DNA of 64,000 nt from SXXZ01 sp041177965. Its GTDB lineage: Bacteria; Verrucomicrobiota; Verrucomicrobiia; Limisphaerales; UBA9464. Positions 50,756 through 59,514 of this stretch are shown piece after piece (positions within the stretch are counted from its first letter, which is position 1; each line of letters starts with the position of its first letter). The DNA lies in the NCBI GenBank assembly GCA_041177965.1, contig JBEGWF010000145.1:6844-70843 (forward strand), written 5' to 3'. A program made the position numbers and the translations under genes. The notes below the pieces were generated by a model, which ran no database searches, was not told where the DNA came from, and worked only from the letters and a program-made list of their open reading frames with translations.

Positions 50756-53044
50756 TCACGACCGGGGCTTCTCGATGAAGCCGTGGTACAGGCCAAGGTA
50801 GTACGGCAGCAGAAACACCGTCCCACTGCCAAGGACATTGCCGCCGCCCCCGTAGTCGAGGGTCCACGGATCGGTGTTCCAATGCTCGAAGTGTCGATTC
50901 TCCACGGGCAACACCTTGCCGTCCACCCGGTGACCCCGATGCTCGGGACGCGGATCGTACAGATCACGGGCCTGTTGACGGGGCAGGCGCACGACGTCCA
51001 GACGGTGCGAGTTCTGGTGGGGCCAATTCAGGCGGTCCATGGGAAAGCCCCTCAGCGTGGCCATCGCGTCCTCATGCCAGCCCGGCCAAGGGCTCACCGG
51101 AAACTCGCCCCAGACATTCCGGATGGACCTGCCCCGGGCATCCGCTGCGAAGAGGAAGTTGAAGAAGGGGTTCCGTTCCGGGGCCTCCATCGCCCAGTAG
51201 GCGTAGAAGGAGTACCTCACCCGGTCCGTGACCGTCGGATCCTTGCCGTAGCGCAACAGGTTGTAGAAACACATGAAGGCCATTTCGTCGTCGGAGTGGT
51301 TTCCGGAACCGGGCCCGAACTGGACCTTGGGAAACATCAGGTTCTGGGCGTAGCCATGGCGTTGGACCAGTTCCCGGGCCGCATCGGAATACCTGGGGTC
51401 GCCCGTGACATGGGCGGCCACGGCGAGATAGCTCAGGATGCTCAGCGAATTGAGGCCGCGCTCGGCCACCCATCGCTCGTCGCGGTTCACCGACTCCGGA
51501 CCGAACTGTCCCCAGCGGGTCGGTTTGCCGTCGATGTCCACCAGGTTGAACCCCTGGCCCACCAGATGATCGGCCAGATCACGGACGACCTCGCGGCACC
51601 GGTCCTTCTCCTCGGGCGTTTCAGCCACATGGTCGAAGTAGGCGGCGTGGAAGAAGAAATGCCCGTCCAGCTCGTCGCTGCTGGTGTCGCTCTTCCAATA
51701 CCAGCGTCCATCGGCGCTCTTGGGCCAGCGCGGCTCGTACACCTTCCAGAGCCCATCCCGACGGGCTTCCTCGCGATCCTGCTCGAGGCGTCCCACGTTC
51801 GGGTCGGGCCATTCCACAGGCCGGATCGTCCGGGCGACGTAGCCCTTCGGCGGCGCGGGATTGCCGCCCTGGGTCACCTTCTGGAGGAATCTCAACGCCT
51901 CGAAGGCCCGCTTGGCCCGGGCCTTGGCCTTCGGATCGCGCGTCGCCGCATGGGAGAAGCATTCACCGGCCCCGTACATCGCGGTCCACAGGCCGTCGTT
52001 GTCGGAATCCTCGGGAGCGGCGGAACCGCGGTCGCCCGCGACCTTGAGCGGGGCTTCAGCGGTGAAACCGTAGGGGGTGCGACGGATGTATTGGTCGATC
52101 TCGCGTTCGTAGTGCTCGGCCTTCTGGGCCAGGGTCATCGGTTGACGATCGATGGAGGCCACGCCATCGGACGTGGCGAACCAGGCTCGGCCACCGGCTT
52201 GGATCAGGCCCTGGGCAACGGCGTCGGAAGGCAGCCAACGCGGTCCCTGACGGTAGTGGAAGTCGGTCCCGTCCCAGCGGATCACACCGCGGGAGGTGGT
52301 GAACCAGACTTCGCCCTCAGGCCCCGTGGCGATCCCGGTGAACTCGTTCCACGGAAGACCGTCCTTGCCCTCGAAGAACCGCCACCCCTTCGGTGTCCGG
52401 CACCCCACCCCGGCCTTGGTGGCGAACCAGAGCCGGCCCGAGGTGTCCTCGGCGACGCCCGATACCGAACGCACCGCCCAGGCCCGGTCGCCCGCATCGA
52501 GGATGGATTCGGGTTCCCAACCCGAGGCGGTCCGTCGGACCAATCCATGACTGCAAGCGGCCCACCAGGTGCCGTCGCGCGTCACCGCCAACTGGGCGAT
52601 GGACCACCCCTCCGGCCAAGCTTCCCGAGTCCACTTTCCGGACTCCCATCGATGCAAGCCGTGGGTCGTGACCAGCAGGAACCCCTGCCCGACCGGCAAC
52701 AGTTGGATCACCGACGATGCGGAGATGCCCTCGGCGGTGATCCCCTGGCCCTCGGCATCGGGGAACACGAAGCGGTTCGCCGGCCCCTGCGCACCCATGG
52801 GCAAGGTGCGCCAACGACCGTTTTGATGCTCGTACCAGGTGCCCCGAGCATGGGCCCGAACCGACCGGTCGGGTCCCTCGACGAGCAGCGACACCGGCCC
52901 TTTCGGTGCCCCCGGGTCGGAGGTGAAACGGTCCGCCACCTCTTGGAGGAACGCCTGAGGGGCCGGTGCTGGGAATCCGTCCGCGGGCGCTCCGGTCGCC
53001 ACTGCCATTCCCAGCAACACCCAAGCGAACACGATGGATTTCAT
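50756..53044 (-). CDS. Exported protein with N-terminal propeller repeats and C-terminal helical (alpha/alpha) domain
   Basis: 762 residues, signal peptide to about residue 19. Residues about 45-320 contain repeated blades of the two-component-regulator propeller kind, for example GVAEDTSGRLWFATKAGVGCR, ATGPEGEVWFTTSRGVIRWDG and GGRAWFATSDGVASID. The C-terminal half (about 330-762) is an all-helical barrel-like domain (SDNDGLWTAMYGAGECFSHAATRD, RGLNSLSILSYLAVAAHVTGD, GNHSDDEMAFMCFYNLLRYG) with no catalytic motif I recognise, perhaps a glycosidase-like (alpha/alpha)6 barrel. The two are not usually found together. It is 42 bp before trpA and 100 bp from the desulfurase start. Confidence 0.75.
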   Translation of the reverse strand: MKSIVFAWVLLGMAVATGAPADGFPAPAPQAFLQEVADRFTSDPGAPKGPVSLLVEGPDRSVRAHARGTWYEHQNGRWRTLPMGAQGPANRFVFPDAEGQGITAEGISASSVIQLLPVGQGFLLVTTHGLHRWESGKWTREAWPEGWSIAQLAVTRDGTWWAACSHGLVRRTASGWEPESILDAGDRAWAVRSVSGVAEDTSGRLWFATKAGVGCRTPKGWRFFEGKDGLPWNEFTGIATGPEGEVWFTTSRGVIRWDGTDFHYRQGPRWLPSDAVAQGLIQAGGRAWFATSDGVASIDRQPMTLAQKAEHYEREIDQYIRRTPYGFTAEAPLKVAGDRGSAAPEDSDNDGLWTAMYGAGECFSHAATRDPKAKARAKRAFEALRFLQKVTQGGNPAPPKGYVARTIRPVEWPDPNVGRLEQDREEARRDGLWKVYEPRWPKSADGRWYWKSDTSSDELDGHFFFHAAYFDHVAETPEEKDRCREVVRDLADHLVGQGFNLVDIDGKPTRWGQFGPESVNRDERWVAERGLNSLSILSYLAVAAHVTGDPRYSDAARELVQRHGYAQNLMFPKVQFGPGSGNHSDDEMAFMCFYNLLRYGKDPTVTDRVRYSFYAYWAMEAPERNPFFNFLFAADARGRSIRNVWGEFPVSPWPGWHEDAMATLRGFPMDRLNWPHQNSHRLDVVRLPRQQARDLYDPRPEHRGHRVDGKVLPVENRHFEHWNTDPWTLDYGGGGNVLGSGTVFLLPYYLGLYHGFIEKPRS

Positions 53045-53086
53045 GCGATTCAGGTCGACGGGCCGGAAGACGGTCCGATTCGGACT

Positions 53087-53890
53087 TCAACGGACCGAGC
53101 GCACCGCCTCGGCCAATTCCCGGACGAACCCCGACACCCGCTCCACGAGATCGGGGGATTTCCCGTGCTCGGCGATCCGGTTGACGATGGCGCTGCCCAC
53201 CACGATGGCCTCGGCATGCTGCGCCACTTGGCGGGCCTGCTCGGCATTGGAGATCCCGAAGCCGACCGCGATGGGCAACGGGGAGTGGGCCCGGATCTTG
53301 TCGGTCATCATCGCGATGGTATCGCTGACCTGACTTTGCATGCCGGTCACGCCCTCGCGGCTGACGTAATAGATGAATCCCCGGGCCCGCGGAGCGATCA
53401 GAGCGATGCGGGCATCGGGTGTCGTTGGAGCGATCAGGTACACCGGGCACAAGCCCGCAGACGCCATCAGCGATTCGTAGGCCTCCGATTCCTCCGGCGG
53501 CAGATCGAGCACCAGGAGTCCATCCACGCCGGCAGCGGCCGCATCCCGGATGAACCGTTCCACGCCCACGCGGTGCAGCAGGTTGAAATAGATGTAGAGA
53601 ACGATGGGGATCCGGGACTCCTTGCGGATCTCGGCAACGGTGGCCAGCACCTTGGGAGGCGTCGTACCGCTCTCCAAGCCCCGCTGGGCCGCCAGTTGGT
53701 TGACGATGCCGTCGGCCAACGGATCGCTGAACGGCACGCCCAATTCCAGCACATCGACCCCTGCGGCATCGAAGCCCAAGGCCAGGCGACGGGTGGCCTC
53801 CAGATCCGGATCCCCGGCTCCGATATAGACCACCAACCCCCGTTGACCGGCCGCCTTGAGGGCGGTGAAGCGTTGCTCGATGCGGTTCAT
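53087..53890 (-). CDS. trpA: Tryptophan synthase alpha subunit
   Basis: 267 residues, the family length. The catalytic Glu is in VLELGVPFSDPLADG (also holding the catalytic Asp), with PIVLYIYFNLL and GVDGLLVLDLPPEES and the active-site loop LIAPTTPDARI. It makes indole and glyceraldehyde 3-phosphate from indole-3-glycerol phosphate. trpB and the other trp genes are not adjacent, so the trp genes are scattered in this genome. An 8-bp stem hairpin separates it from the upstream LTD/CotH gene. Confidence 0.95.
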   Translation of the reverse strand: MNRIEQRFTALKAAGQRGLVVYIGAGDPDLEATRRLALGFDAAGVDVLELGVPFSDPLADGIVNQLAAQRGLESGTTPPKVLATVAEIRKESRIPIVLYIYFNLLHRVGVERFIRDAAAAGVDGLLVLDLPPEESEAYESLMASAGLCPVYLIAPTTPDARIALIAPRARGFIYYVSREGVTGMQSQVSDTIAMMTDKIRAHSPLPIAVGFGISNAEQARQVAQHAEAIVVGSAIVNRIAEHGKSPDLVERVSGFVRELAEAVRSVR

Positions 53891-53920
53891 GCGAAGGACG
53901 TTGGGACGTCGCCGGGAGGC

Positions 53921-53941
53921 GAGGCAAGGTGAACTTGCCTC
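53921..53941 (-). terminator. Hairpin between the LTD/CotH gene and trpA
   Basis: GAGGCAAG (53921-53928), a 5-base loop, then CTTGCCTC (53934-53941): an 8-bp perfect stem 28 bp after the LTD/CotH stop and 31 bp before the trpA start, both read on the reverse strand. No T-run is present. It is a candidate terminator or processing site separating the two genes. Confidence 0.45.
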
Positions 53942-53969
53942 CGCCGGTCAGGGCCACGCAGCACGGAAT

Positions 53970-56900
53970 TCACCGGGCCACCACGCGGAAGAAGCGGGCG
54001 GTCCCGGACAGGACCACCGGAACCTGCAGCGTGGAGGGCCGCGAAATCGCCGGCACCTCCTCGAAGGACGTCCATTGGCCCCGGGCCAGATCCTCGCACA
54101 CCTGGACCGAATGCGGTCGTCCCGCCTCGGCGTTGAACTTCAGGAGCCACCCGCCGGCGGAGGACTCGAACGCCAGGGTAGGCCCCTTCGGCGTTCCACC
54201 CACCTGCACCCGCAGTTCATCGCGCACCATCAACGATCCGTCCTCCACCTGGAAGCCGATCACGTAATCGCCGACCCGGTCGAAGGTGGCCGTGGTGCCG
54301 GGACTCTGGGCCTCGGAGAACACCACCGGACCGGGTCCGCTGACCAGGCTCCATTGGAAACGGGGCACGCCCGGAGGTGCCGGCAGGCCGTCATCGAAGA
54401 AGGTGGCCTCCAACGGGATCGTGCCCGGAGCCGACAGCAGGCGGTCTCCGCCGATCTCCACCGTGGGCGCCTGATTGACGGGGAGAACCGTGCCCATGAG
54501 TGCCAGATCGAAGCTCAGGTCGCTGGAGGAACCCGCGTTCTGATGCACCTCCACGGCCAGCGTGTTCTCGCCGGTCTTCAGCAGTGCCGGATCCGGACGG
54601 AAGTCGAAGTAGGTGGTCTCGTCGACACCCCCGATCGCACTGCTGGCCAGCGTCGTGAAGGTCACCTCGCCCTCGGGCAGGTTGTCCCTCGCCGCCTGGA
54701 CGCCGTTCAACCACACCACCACGCCGTCGTCGCGCAGCACCTGGCAGAGGAGTGCGGTGACCGAAGCGGGATCGGCGACGTTGAACTTCAGTCGGAACAA
54801 GGTGGTGATGTGTTTCGCGTTCGCGTTGGAACCGAATCCCACCGTGGTGGCTTGGCCGGCATCGCCATAGCCGAGGATGCCCTTGCCGGATTTCCAACCG
54901 CTGTCGTCGAATCCCGGACTCCGCCACGACACCCCGGGATCGACCCCGGTATCGAGGTAGCGCCAGGTGGAACCCTTGGGAATCCAGGTGACCTCGCTGC
55001 CGGACCGTCCGGCGGTGAGCACCACATCGTCGGAGGCCGACAGGGCCCCGTCCGACACCGTCAGACGGAGACTGTAGGTCCCCTGCCCCGGCAACCGGAT
55101 CTGGGTGGTCCGCTGCTCCGGCGCCACGATGCTGACGGGTCCCGGACCACCGACCTGCGTCCACCGATAGGTCAGACCTGGACCCGGCTTGCCGTCGTCG
55201 GAGGCCACCCCCTCGAGGACGACGATCTGCGGAAACCGCGTCACGGCCGGGAACTGCTGGTCGGGGCCCGCATCGACCCGGGGCGGCCGATTGCTGTCCG
55301 CCGAAAGACCGGGGAGCGGTTCCCCGGGACTGGCGATCCACTGCGAGGGATCATCGCCGGGATCGGCGGGAAGCCGACGCTCCAGCGAATGGCCCATCCC
55401 GGCCGCCGCAGTCGGCCAAGGAGCCTTGGAATCGTACCGTACGGAGTCGACCGTGAGGTACGGCACCCGCACGGTGATCTGCCCGAGGGCATTGGTCTCG
55501 AGATCGGGCGCATCCGGGCGCTGCAGGTCGATGCGTTCCCCATTGTCCTGAAGGCTTCCCGCCCACGGCCCGAGAACGGGCACCGACTCGGGGATGCCAT
55601 GGCGTTGGCGGAACCACACGGGATCGGCCGCCGACACGACCAGCAATCCCCCCGCCGGAATCGACAGACCCGGAGGGAATCGGAAATCGACCCCGGACAA
55701 TCGCCAGGTGTTCGTGGGGTACAGCGGATCGAACAGCGCCAATGGAGCACCGGAGAGATTCTGGAGTTCGATGAATTCCACGCCACCCGGGGCCGGTTGG
55801 TAATCGAACTCGCTCAGGATGACCGGTCCGACCGACGGACGCGCATTGGGCGCTCCCAGGGTGACGGCGCTCGAGGGCCACCACTGCAATTCGCCCACCG
55901 AATTGGTCAATCGTCCGAGGCTGACCCCGTTCGCAGTCGCACCGAAGGTCACGCCCTCGCTGAATCCGGTGAGGTTCCCGCTGGCATCGGCGGAATGGAG
56001 CCAGAGGGAGTCGCCATGCGAATCGAGCCGGAAGGCCTTGGCCCCCAGGCTCGCGGCGTTGAACCGCGTTTCATCGACCACCCAATACCCTCCGGCGGGG
56101 ATCCGGGTGCCATCCGGAAAACGGTATTTCCGGGGCTCGCTCCGATCGTCGCTCAGGTACCAGCCACCGACATCCACCGGGGCGACTCCCGGGTTGAACA
56201 ATTCCACCGCGTCGATCCGCGGAGGATCGGTGTGCGCGAGGATCTCGCTGATCTGGATCACCGGCACCGACAGCACCGGATCATCGGCCCCCGGGGAGCC
56301 GCCGATCCGCGCGCTGGTCCTCCAGGCCCGGGCATCGCTCGAGGCCGGGCCGTTCGGATCGACCGGAACCACGGAGAAGCCCTGTCCGTCGGCCGCCGGG
56401 GGCCACGGTGTCTCCGTGCCATAAGCGACCTCCGTCAACGGGGCCCCTGCGGCGTGGATCAGGGCCACGCGCTCACCGCCGTTGGACAACCGCCCGCCAT
56501 AGACGCCCGCCACCGGCACTCCGGGATAGCGGCGGGCGAAGGCCTCGGCATTCGACACCAGCACGAGGAAGCGTCCGGGTTCCAATCGGGTTCCGGTGGG
56601 AAACACGAAGTCGATGCCATCCGTGCAGCGCACACCACTGAGATCCACGGACGCGGCCCCCACGTTCTTCAGTTCCATGAACTCGAAGGCATCGCCATCG
56701 GTGTCGCCATCGGCGACCGGATGGTAGTGGATCTCGGTGATCCGCAGGGTGTCGAAGGTCTGGATCAGCGTGAACGACGCCTCGGTGAGGGCGCTCCAGG
56801 AACCCGCGTTGAGGACGCGGGCCCGGACCGTGGCGCTCTGGTCCAGAACGATCTCGCCGGAATAGAACCGGGCGCCCGGGGCGACCGCGCCGCCGATCTG

Positions 56901-59174
56901 CCGCGGGTCGGAGCCGTCGAGGGTGTACCGGATCTCCCCCGCCGGGGCCGTGATCGCCAGCCGATATCCCGGGGCCACCGTGCCCCCATGCTGGGAATAA
57001 CCCGGGGCGACGGTCGGCGGATAGAGGTTCCGCGTCCTCAACTGGGCCAGGACGTTGGCCGTTCGCTGGCCCATGTAATTGGCGAGGATGTCCCGGACGC
57101 GCGGCAACCAATGTTGGTCGCGATTGAGCGGTGTGGCCGTCTTCGAATCCCCCCAACGGGCCGACTCGGCCACCACCGCCGAATAGATCTCGTTGGTCCG
57201 CGCCGAGAAGCGCGCCCGTGCGGCGGCGGGCGTGAGGGCGCCGTCGTTGAAGAAGTGCTTCTGGATGCGGTCGGCCACCCGGAGTCGGAACTCGGCATTG
57301 GCGCCGAGCTGCTGCCACAGGTACTGCGGGTTGCTCTTGGACAGGCTCCAACTGGTCGCCGTGCCGTAGGGCCCGGTGCGATTCTCCGCGACGTTGAGCA
57401 GCGTGTGCTCCGAGTCGTGCGCATTGAACCGGAAGCCGCCGTGGCGCCCGGTCCGATCCCGCTGGCCGTACCAGTTGTTGGGCGAGGTGTTGCCGAGGAA
57501 GTTGGAGATCGGCGCGTCGAGGTTGCCGCCGTAGAGGATCACCAGCATGTAGTCGATGAGGTTGTCGACATCGAGCAGGTTCTCGTAGGCGGGATTCGGC
57601 GTGCCGTCGGCGTTGCGTCCCTCCAGCTTGAAATAGGCCGCATTCTCCGAGAGCCCCGCCCTGGCCGCGTTGTAGAGGCGGGTCCATGCGTCCATGGTGC
57701 CGTCGGTCGCGTTGATGGTGTACGGCCCGGCCTCGACCTTGATGACGTCGTAATCCTCCTTGTCGCCGCCATAATACGTGGCCGCGTAGGCCGCCTCGGG
57801 CCGCTCGCAACTGTTGAACAACCCCCAATACTGGCCGTTGATGTAGAGGTGGTAGTAATTGCCGCGCTCGCCCTGGCGCCCCATGGCGAGCTGCGTATCC
57901 CTGCTGAACTGGTCGCGGATGAAGACTCCCTGGGAGTCGCCCTGGAAGCTCCACGAATAGTTCTGGAAAGTCCGGAGATCGAGGGCGTCGAACTCGTCGG
58001 TGCCCCCGTTGCCGAACAGCGGGAACCTCAATTTGGACTCCCCGTAGGACTCCCGGAAGAAGAACCGGAGGGCGTGCTTCGGATTGGCCGTGCTGCGAGA
58101 GAACCCGCCGCGGATCCGGATGCCCGCATCGATCTGGAATCCCTTGGAGCCATCGGGAAAGACCAGTTCCAGCGAACACGGTCGCTCCCAGTCCCGACCG
58201 TCCTGCCCGGGGTTGGCGTAGATGCCGGTCGCCGGATCGAACAGGTGTTTCAGATCGGTCACCACCGAGAACGACGGCAGGGATTTCAGGGCCGGGATGA
58301 TCTGGTCGCGGTAGGCCACCGAGTTGACGATGTCGGGGTCCATGCCGTAGTCGCGGGTGTTGGCCCCCCAGGAAGTGGGCCATCCCGGAGGCGCCACGCC
58401 ATTGGTCGACTGGCGGATCACGTCCTGCAGGAAGAGATAGGTCTGGGTCTTCACCGGGCTGGGCTGGAGCCCCTCCTTGAAGGCGGCCGCCCTCAGGATG
58501 GTGGTGGCCCGGATGGGCACGGGGCCCGAATAGACCAGCCCGGTGGTGGCCGTGGGCCAGGTGCCGTTGGTCGTGTACCGCAACACGGCCCCCGGGGTTT
58601 CCGAGGAAAGGGTCAGGTCGAACGGGGTTTCGAAGAACCCGCGGGTCTGGCTGAACCGTGGGGCATCCACCCAGTTCGCGAAGCCCCCCGCGTTGGCCGC
58701 CCCGGGCGAGGGCGGATTGAAGAACAGGGTCTGGCCCGCCCGGAAGCCGTACGACACATCCGGTTTCTGGGACGGAAAGGTCGGTGAGAATTCGGTGGCC
58801 GCGGTCCGGGCCTCCGGCGCGAACAAGCCGAGGTATTCGCCGTCGGCCGACAGGCTGAAATTCGCATGCAGTGGGGCTCCCGCCACGGCCCGGTCCTTGC
58901 CCGAGGCGAACACCACCAGGAACCCCCCACCGTTCAGGTTGGTCGCGGGAAACCGCCATTTGGCGGGGATGGTCGGATCATCGGTGATGGACCAACCCAG
59001 GAGGTTCACCGGTGCGGCCCCGGTGTTCTGGATCTCGATCCAATCGGGACGATCGCCGTCGACATCGGCCAACCCCTGGGAATTGCTGGCCAGGAACTCG
59101 TTGATCACCACCGTCGACTGGGCCGGGACACCGCCGGCCAATGCGATCCCGAGAAGGAAGGTGCGCAGGAACAT
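53970..59174 (-). CDS. Giant exported lamin-tail-domain/CotH protein
   Basis: 1734 residues with a signal peptide to about residue 19. In order: LTD1 (about 20-130, INEFLASNSQGLADVDGDRPDWIEIQNTG), a chitobiase-C-like module (about 175-250), a CotH-like kinase-fold region (about 330-560, IDAGIRIRGGFSRS, YHLYINGQYWGLFNSCERP, HGGFRFNAHDSEH), a second chitobiase-C-like module, LTD2, LTD3 and LTD4, a PKD domain with RWTQVGGPGPVSI, a galactose-binding-like segment, a second PKD-like domain and a closing region ending GTARFFRVVAR. This tail is common in Verrucomicrobia. No catalytic glycosidase or sorting signal (PEP-CTERM, T9SS) was seen. It is a cell-surface or secreted adhesin- or scaffold-like protein; CotH kinases phosphorylate spore-coat proteins. 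Confidence 0.85.
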   Translation of the reverse strand: MFLRTFLLGIALAGGVPAQSTVVINEFLASNSQGLADVDGDRPDWIEIQNTGAAPVNLLGWSITDDPTIPAKWRFPATNLNGGGFLVVFASGKDRAVAGAPLHANFSLSADGEYLGLFAPEARTAATEFSPTFPSQKPDVSYGFRAGQTLFFNPPSPGAANAGGFANWVDAPRFSQTRGFFETPFDLTLSSETPGAVLRYTTNGTWPTATTGLVYSGPVPIRATTILRAAAFKEGLQPSPVKTQTYLFLQDVIRQSTNGVAPPGWPTSWGANTRDYGMDPDIVNSVAYRDQIIPALKSLPSFSVVTDLKHLFDPATGIYANPGQDGRDWERPCSLELVFPDGSKGFQIDAGIRIRGGFSRSTANPKHALRFFFRESYGESKLRFPLFGNGGTDEFDALDLRTFQNYSWSFQGDSQGVFIRDQFSRDTQLAMGRQGERGNYYHLYINGQYWGLFNSCERPEAAYAATYYGGDKEDYDVIKVEAGPYTINATDGTMDAWTRLYNAARAGLSENAAYFKLEGRNADGTPNPAYENLLDVDNLIDYMLVILYGGNLDAPISNFLGNTSPNNWYGQRDRTGRHGGFRFNAHDSEHTLLNVAENRTGPYGTATSWSLSKSNPQYLWQQLGANAEFRLRVADRIQKHFFNDGALTPAAARARFSARTNEIYSAVVAESARWGDSKTATPLNRDQHWLPRVRDILANYMGQRTANVLAQLRTRNLYPPTVAPGYSQHGGTVAPGYRLAITAPAGEIRYTLDGSDPRQIGGAVAPGARFYSGEIVLDQSATVRARVLNAGSWSALTEASFTLIQTFDTLRITEIHYHPVADGDTDGDAFEFMELKNVGAASVDLSGVRCTDGIDFVFPTGTRLEPGRFLVLVSNAEAFARRYPGVPVAGVYGGRLSNGGERVALIHAAGAPLTEVAYGTETPWPPAADGQGFSVVPVDPNGPASSDARAWRTSARIGGSPGADDPVLSVPVIQISEILAHTDPPRIDAVELFNPGVAPVDVGGWYLSDDRSEPRKYRFPDGTRIPAGGYWVVDETRFNAASLGAKAFRLDSHGDSLWLHSADASGNLTGFSEGVTFGATANGVSLGRLTNSVGELQWWPSSAVTLGAPNARPSVGPVILSEFDYQPAPGGVEFIELQNLSGAPLALFDPLYPTNTWRLSGVDFRFPPGLSIPAGGLLVVSAADPVWFRQRHGIPESVPVLGPWAGSLQDNGERIDLQRPDAPDLETNALGQITVRVPYLTVDSVRYDSKAPWPTAAAGMGHSLERRLPADPGDDPSQWIASPGEPLPGLSADSNRPPRVDAGPDQQFPAVTRFPQIVVLEGVASDDGKPGPGLTYRWTQVGGPGPVSIVAPEQRTTQIRLPGQGTYSLRLTVSDGALSASDDVVLTAGRSGSEVTWIPKGSTWRYLDTGVDPGVSWRSPGFDDSGWKSGKGILGYGDAGQATTVGFGSNANAKHITTLFRLKFNVADPASVTALLCQVLRDDGVVVWLNGVQAARDNLPEGEVTFTTLASSAIGGVDETTYFDFRPDPALLKTGENTLAVEVHQNAGSSSDLSFDLALMGTVLPVNQAPTVEIGGDRLLSAPGTIPLEATFFDDGLPAPPGVPRFQWSLVSGPGPVVFSEAQSPGTTATFDRVGDYVIGFQVEDGSLMVRDELRVQVGGTPKGPTLAFESSAGGWLLKFNAEAGRPHSVQVCEDLARGQWTSFEEVPAISRPSTLQVPVVLSGTARFFRVVAR

Positions 59175-59514
59175 GGCCGATGCTTAGCCAGTTCCGGGCC
59201 AAACCCAATGCAAACCTGAGGGTGGACGGTGGCCGGATGCGTGGGTTGAACGTCGGAAAGGCCCCGGTCGGGGAATGCCCGATGCGTGGTTAGGGTTCCG
59301 GAACCGCCCTGATTCCCACCCCACTGGATCGGGGATGGCGGACTTGTTTAGTCGGCGACCACCGGTTCCGACGGCTCGATTCGATCCATCCGCCATACGG
59401 ACGAAGGGAACCCCTGCCTACTGTTGGGAGCCGGTGGCGACGCGGAGCATGAGGGCCGGGAAAACGCACAACCCACACACCCACGGGTTCCCGGCCGTGG
59501 AATTGCATCAGACC
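59175..59514. promoter_or_regulatory. 340-bp divergent gap between two giant exported protein genes
   Basis: This is the only gene-free stretch over 300 bp. It separates the reverse-strand LTD/CotH gene from the forward repeat-protein gene and must hold both promoters. Near its right end GGCCGGGA (59454-59461) and TCCCGGCC (59489-59496) form an 8-bp inverted repeat with a 27-base loop, 18 bp before the forward start, a possible leader hairpin. I cannot assign -35/-10 boxes, a small RNA or a small gene to it. Confidence 0.45.

Noticed and set aside
53970..59174. Long open frames on the opposite strand within this gene and in several others
   Set aside because: They are shadows of GC-rich genes in other frames: they are Arg/Gly/Pro-rich, lack motifs and show no sign of conserved coding.
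59175..59514. A small gene or RNA in the 340-bp gap
   Set aside because: No start with GC-biased codons or conserved structure beyond one weak inverted repeat.
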